This document shows, piece after piece, positions 60,774-64,000 of a DNA stretch of 64,000 nt. The first letter of the stretch is position 1. The number at the start of each line of letters is the position of its first letter. Below the pieces are notes generated by a model. The model was not told where the DNA came from. It searched no databases and saw only the letters and a program-made list of their open reading frames with translations. Source of the DNA: Phycomyces nitens (taxonomy: Eukaryota > Mucoromycota > Mucoromycetes > Mucorales > Phycomycetaceae); assembly GCA_022702545.1 (NCBI GenBank), contig JAHRBC010000004.1, positions 1,302,001-1,366,000 of the forward strand. Direction: 5' to 3'. The position numbers and the translations under genes are program-made.

Positions 60774-61057
60774 AAAACGGTAACATAACTACCATTTTTT
60801 TTTCTGATTTTAGGCTGCTTTTATCTCTACAGTTTGTGGTTGAAAGGTAATGTCATTGATGACAATTCATAAAAGTCGCATGGAATCTCTTTTTCTTCTG
60901 GTAATGAAGTAGTCTTAGTACCCTAGAAAAAGTCTCGTAAGTTTTCAGACTACCTTGTTTTTTTTGAAATGAGCATTTTATTCGGTGTTGAAGGTGTCGA
61001 GCAGTCTTGAGAATGATAATTTTTGGCATGTGTAAACGAAACGGTAGCATAACTACC
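60774..61057. repeat. Pair of 20-nt direct repeats bounding 244 bp
   Basis: AAAACGGTAACATAACTACC at 60774-60793 and GAAACGGTAGCATAACTACC at 61038-61057 differ at two positions. Each is followed by a long T run. The core GGTAnCATAnCTACC is nearly palindromic. The first copy begins exactly where the DIRS-like coding similarity stops, so these may be terminal or split repeats of that element. Confidence 0.55.
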
Positions 61058-61335
61058 TTTTTTTTTGAAACCGAGTTTTTTTTTTTAACATTATTAGCCG
61101 TTTTATTTTATATTTGGTGTCTGTATAATAGTATAAAGAAGTACAGAGAGAATATTATAAAGAAAGAAATGCAAAATAGAGAAGCCATGCATAGTGACGC
61201 GTCAATTATTCTTGAATACGTAGTACGGTGCAATAAAATAGAATTATTTCCATCTGGTAAGTATTGATTGAGTCCTTGATGTTGAACACCATCTGCATTA
61301 ATAACTGTAATTCTTCGTTGTAACACAGCCACGTC

Positions 61336-62655
61336 AAAAAACGTTTCACCATCTGATACCAAAAATTTCAAAAGAGAAAATTAATAATATTTTTCAATAC
61401 TCAATTGTTCATCCGTTGTGAAAGATAGACCTTTTAGATTTCAAATACAAGAGGATATATGTATATTTTATCAAAATATTCAAAAATAAATTAGTATTAA
61501 TAACGAGTATGTCTGTCTTTGGCATCAATTACTACCTGGCATCGGTTTCGCATACTGCCTGCCAAACATGAACCAAGTTCAAGGCCAATTCTCTTCCACT
61601 CTTTTTGCAGTGCAACCTTTAAATCATCAAAATTGTTGATTTTGGTCCTCTCTTCGCGCATCCTAGTCTCGAGATCCCACCAAACATGCTCAATTAGATT
61701 GAGATCAGGACTTTGTACCGACCAGTACTCAAAACCTCGGATTCCATGGTCCTCTTTCCATCAATTTGCATAGGACCCTGTGTGGCGGCTGGCACCGTCT
61801 TCTTGGAATATGAAAGCCCTGTTTTGTTTCTCTGACAGATTTTGGGGTTATGGGAGGAAGTTTTGGGCCAAATTGTTTACATATTGGTCCTGATTTACAT
61901 TGCCATCAAGGAAGACCAAAGGCCCAAAACCGCCAGCCCAGAAACAGTTCCAGATCATCAAACTACCCTTTTCACACTTGGTTCCTGGAACTATACGTTC
62001 AATGTTGTACCGTTCACCAGCTCTTCTGATAACTCTGGCTCTTCCATCATTGCCTTCAACTGTAAATCTAGACTCATCGGACCAAACTGCACCTCTCTAT
62101 TGTTCACCAGACCAATTGACATGCTCATTAGCCCATTCCAATATTTTTTGCTTGCGTCTTTCAGTTAAGGCTGGCTTGTGAGCTGAAATATATGAACCGA
62201 ACCCCAAACACTCAAGACACCTGATTACAGTGTCTCTAAAGACGAAAATATTTCCATATGGTTCAAGGCCACTCTCAGCTTGTGATATGAGGCAAATGGG
62301 TCCTTCCGTACCACATGCACAAGGTGTCTCTCGGTCCTATCGTCAGTCTTTCTTGGTCTTCCAGCCCCTTTTCTTGGGTTGGGTGACCCGGTTTCCTTCA
62401 CTCGCTTAATAATACTTTTGACAGTGGCCAAACTAATTCCAACAACACTTGCAATCTTGGTAACACCAAAATCAGCAAAATACATGTACATTATACATCC
62501 ATGCTTGTAATCATCGGCTGTCATATAAGAACCACGGGTGAATTCTGATGAGGATGTTAGTTTCATGATGGGTTCGATTAATAGAATGAAAAGAAAATAA
62601 TATTGTTATTTTCTTAAATAAAAGGTTGATTTTTTGCTAGTGTTGAAACGTTTTT
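61336..62655 (-). mobile_element. Tc1/mariner element with inverted ends
   Basis: A 1.3-kb segment with inverted AAAAACGTTTCA ends at 61336-61347 and 62644-62655. It encloses a degraded transposase on the minus strand. The size is normal for Tc1 elements. The exact outer border and TA duplications were not resolved. Confidence 0.65.
61497..62566 (-). pseudogene. Tc1-type transposase, broken by several frameshifts/stops
   Basis: The N-terminus from 62566 has a paired helix-turn-helix region (DFGVTKIASVVGISLATVKS), the linker KGAGRPRKTDDRTERHL, and then loses frame near 62225. In other frames one can read EGNDGRARVIRRAGERYNIE, GSLMIWNCFWAGGFGPLVFL and DQYVNNLAQNFLP. The DDE end is followed by the typical tail VIDAKDRHTRY and a stop at 61497. 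At least four breaks make it non-functional. Total length (about 1.07 kb) is that of an intact Tc1 transposase. Confidence 0.85.
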
Positions 62656-62764
62656 CACTGTGAGTGTATACACAACACATTTATGATTATATATATTTCC
62701 AATTTATAAATGTTCATTGAACTAGTATATTATATTAGAAAAGAAAAAATATGGTTGATGGTCT

Positions 62765-63376
62765 TATCTGATTTTATTTTTATTTTTTAAACAGATGGAA
62801 ACACGCAATATGAATGACACCTTTTGTAGATATAGTACCAATGATTGTATGAGAAGCAGATGGTTGAGGTAACTTAACAACTGTATGCTCTGATTTTCTA
62901 GACCATGCGTAATTCTTTCGCATATTTATATGAAGCCCTGATTCATCAATGAAAATACAGTTTTTCGTAAAGTCAACATCTGAATCCTTTCATTTCATAA
63001 ACCACTCGTATCTCTCTTGAGAGATATTGCATCCTCAGACTCAAAATATGGCTTTTTTTTTGACTGGCGGGTTACAAGTTTCGTTCATGTGCTTATGGAT
63101 GAGTGATTTTGTCAGCGAAAATTCCTCAAAGGATCTAGTCAGACTTTCAACTACATCACAAACAGTAACCTGTGGATCATAATCAACTTGGTCTAGTGCG
63201 CTTTGTGTTCCTATGTCAAGCTGTTTGGGCGCCTTGGATATCTGGTTGATTTTTTGATAGGCACTCTGCCAGTCTCTTCGTAGCTTCTCCGCCATCGCTG
63301 AGCAGTTTGTTCTTTGACACTTAATTCTCTCCCGAACATTGGGGCATACTTTTGTCCCACAAGGTAATTCGATCAT
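62765..63376 (-). pseudogene. Second DDE transposase fragment (IS630/Tc1-related, different subfamily)
   Basis: The minus-strand frame reads SLIHKHMNETCNPPVKKKAI near 63110-63050. After a break it continues CIFIDESGLHINMRKNYAWS (the first and second catalytic-region blocks with FIDESG) and HTIIGTISTKGVIHI near 62900-62800. The final glutamate region is absent, the fragment being cut off next to the preceding Tc1 element. One frameshift or stop lies between the two parts. Related proteins are widespread in Mucoromycota genomes. Confidence 0.7.
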
Positions 63377-64000
63377 TCAATCGATGAACAGCGTCCTCTG
63401 ATTAATGCTATAGTCTGAATTTGTCCTCTTTGAGGTAACTTTCACTGGCTTTGAAGTAGTTGACTTTTTTTTTTGTTTTCAGTTGGTTGTTTTTCCAATG
63501 GCTTATTCTTCATACAAGAAGAATAATTAGCCAAAGTTTCAAGAACAATATTGGAATCGTCGATGGTTGACATGACATCTTTCATAGGATCATACGTTAA
63601 TTGACCGTCTTCATCATAAATATTGTTTTGTCCATTTTCATAAAAAAAAAGAATTCTTCATCTCGTAAGGCTACAATGGGAATTGTCTGAACTCCTAGGA
63701 GTGATGGACAATTGACATTCTTAAAAAAAAAAGATAAGAGGGGACATTGTATTCCTATGACAGCGAAAACGTATGTCTGATTGGGCGACACTTTATTCGG
63801 CACGGACAATATCATGTTCGACACGGATAATACTATGTTCGGTCCGGACAACATAATTTATTGGATCAACTGTATATATAGCTACTGAGTTTATGAAACC
63901 CTAATATGGGGTAAAAATAATGACTTACTTTTTAATTTAGAAAATAGATTCCTAAATATAGGCTTATAAGATATCATAATATCCAATCCACCTACTAAAG
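63377..64000. other. Right-edge region with a 21-bp tandem repeat
   Basis: No complete gene. A minus-strand ORF (63597-63854) includes the tandem repeat and has no recognised domain. The 3' part is AT-rich. Confidence 0.4.
63796..63858. repeat. Three imperfect 21-bp tandem repeats
   Basis: Units at 63796-63816, 63817-63837 and 63838-63858 all begin TTCG and contain CCGGACAA/CGGATAA-type cores. Because 21 is a multiple of three, the minus strand reads as a seven-residue repeat of the form LSVPNxV within a small ORF. Confidence 0.7.

Overview
The window looks like nuclear DNA of an early-diverging filamentous fungus, most likely Mucoromycota (Mucorales-like). It is AT-rich. Genes are compact and carry many short introns with GTAAG-type donors. 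Intergenic DNA is full of poly-A/T tracts, AT and trinucleotide microsatellites, and fossil Tc1/mariner, Tnp2/CACTA-like and DIRS-like elements. The species cannot be named from the sequence alone. Gene models were assembled by eye from splice sites and protein landmarks. Where exon lengths were summed they came out as whole codons: 442 aa for O-acetylhomoserine sulfhydrylase, 258 aa for the SDR enzyme, 130 aa for H2A.Z, 217 aa for SVP26, 105 aa for mL60 and 33 aa for the metallothionein.

Layout. 1-2186: an edge-truncated ORF and mobile-element-like debris. 2187-9407: O-acetylhomoserine sulfhydrylase (+), an SDR oxidoreductase (+), an Mtf1/TFB-type mitochondrial rRNA-methylase-like factor (-) and a small inverted-repeat element. 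9408-13959: one large P5A-ATPase gene (SPF1/ATP13A1, -). 15189-17760: a transposon graveyard, then a small cysteine-rich ORF at 19386. 20025-22260: mitochondrial ClpP and RRP15 (both -). 22640-23830: a decayed DIRS-like fragment. 24051-26655: a sucrose/alpha-glucoside transporter (-). 27111-33100: a direct duplication of about 2.4 kb carrying two intronless paralogous membrane proteins, separated by a Tc1 remnant.

33386-48668 is the gene-dense core: NDUFAF7, PARN, H2A.Z, SVP26/TEX261, RRP1, mitochondrial mL60 (MRPL31), YIH1/IMPACT, mitochondrial uS7, a metallothionein too small for ordinary gene finders, and a DHA1 drug/H+ antiporter. 49552-52650 encodes a kinesin-4-like protein whose three nucleotide-binding motifs are all degenerate. 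53221-59155: a small unknown ORF, a ThrE/Prm10-type membrane protein and a stomatin-like protein (STOML2). 59806 to the end: DIRS-like, Tc1 and other DDE transposon remnants, with a 21-bp tandem repeat near the right edge.

The genes are mostly housekeeping. Mitochondrial function is well represented (Mtf1-like factor, ClpP, NDUFAF7, mL60, uS7m, STOML2), as is ribosome biogenesis (RRP15, RRP1). There is no operon-like system or biosynthetic cluster. The items most worth follow-up are the putatively catalytically dead kinesin, the duplicated membrane-protein pair, the introns placed in or directly after start codons (SPF1 and H2A.Z), the tiny metallothionein and an unexplained duplicated 37-nt intergenic motif.
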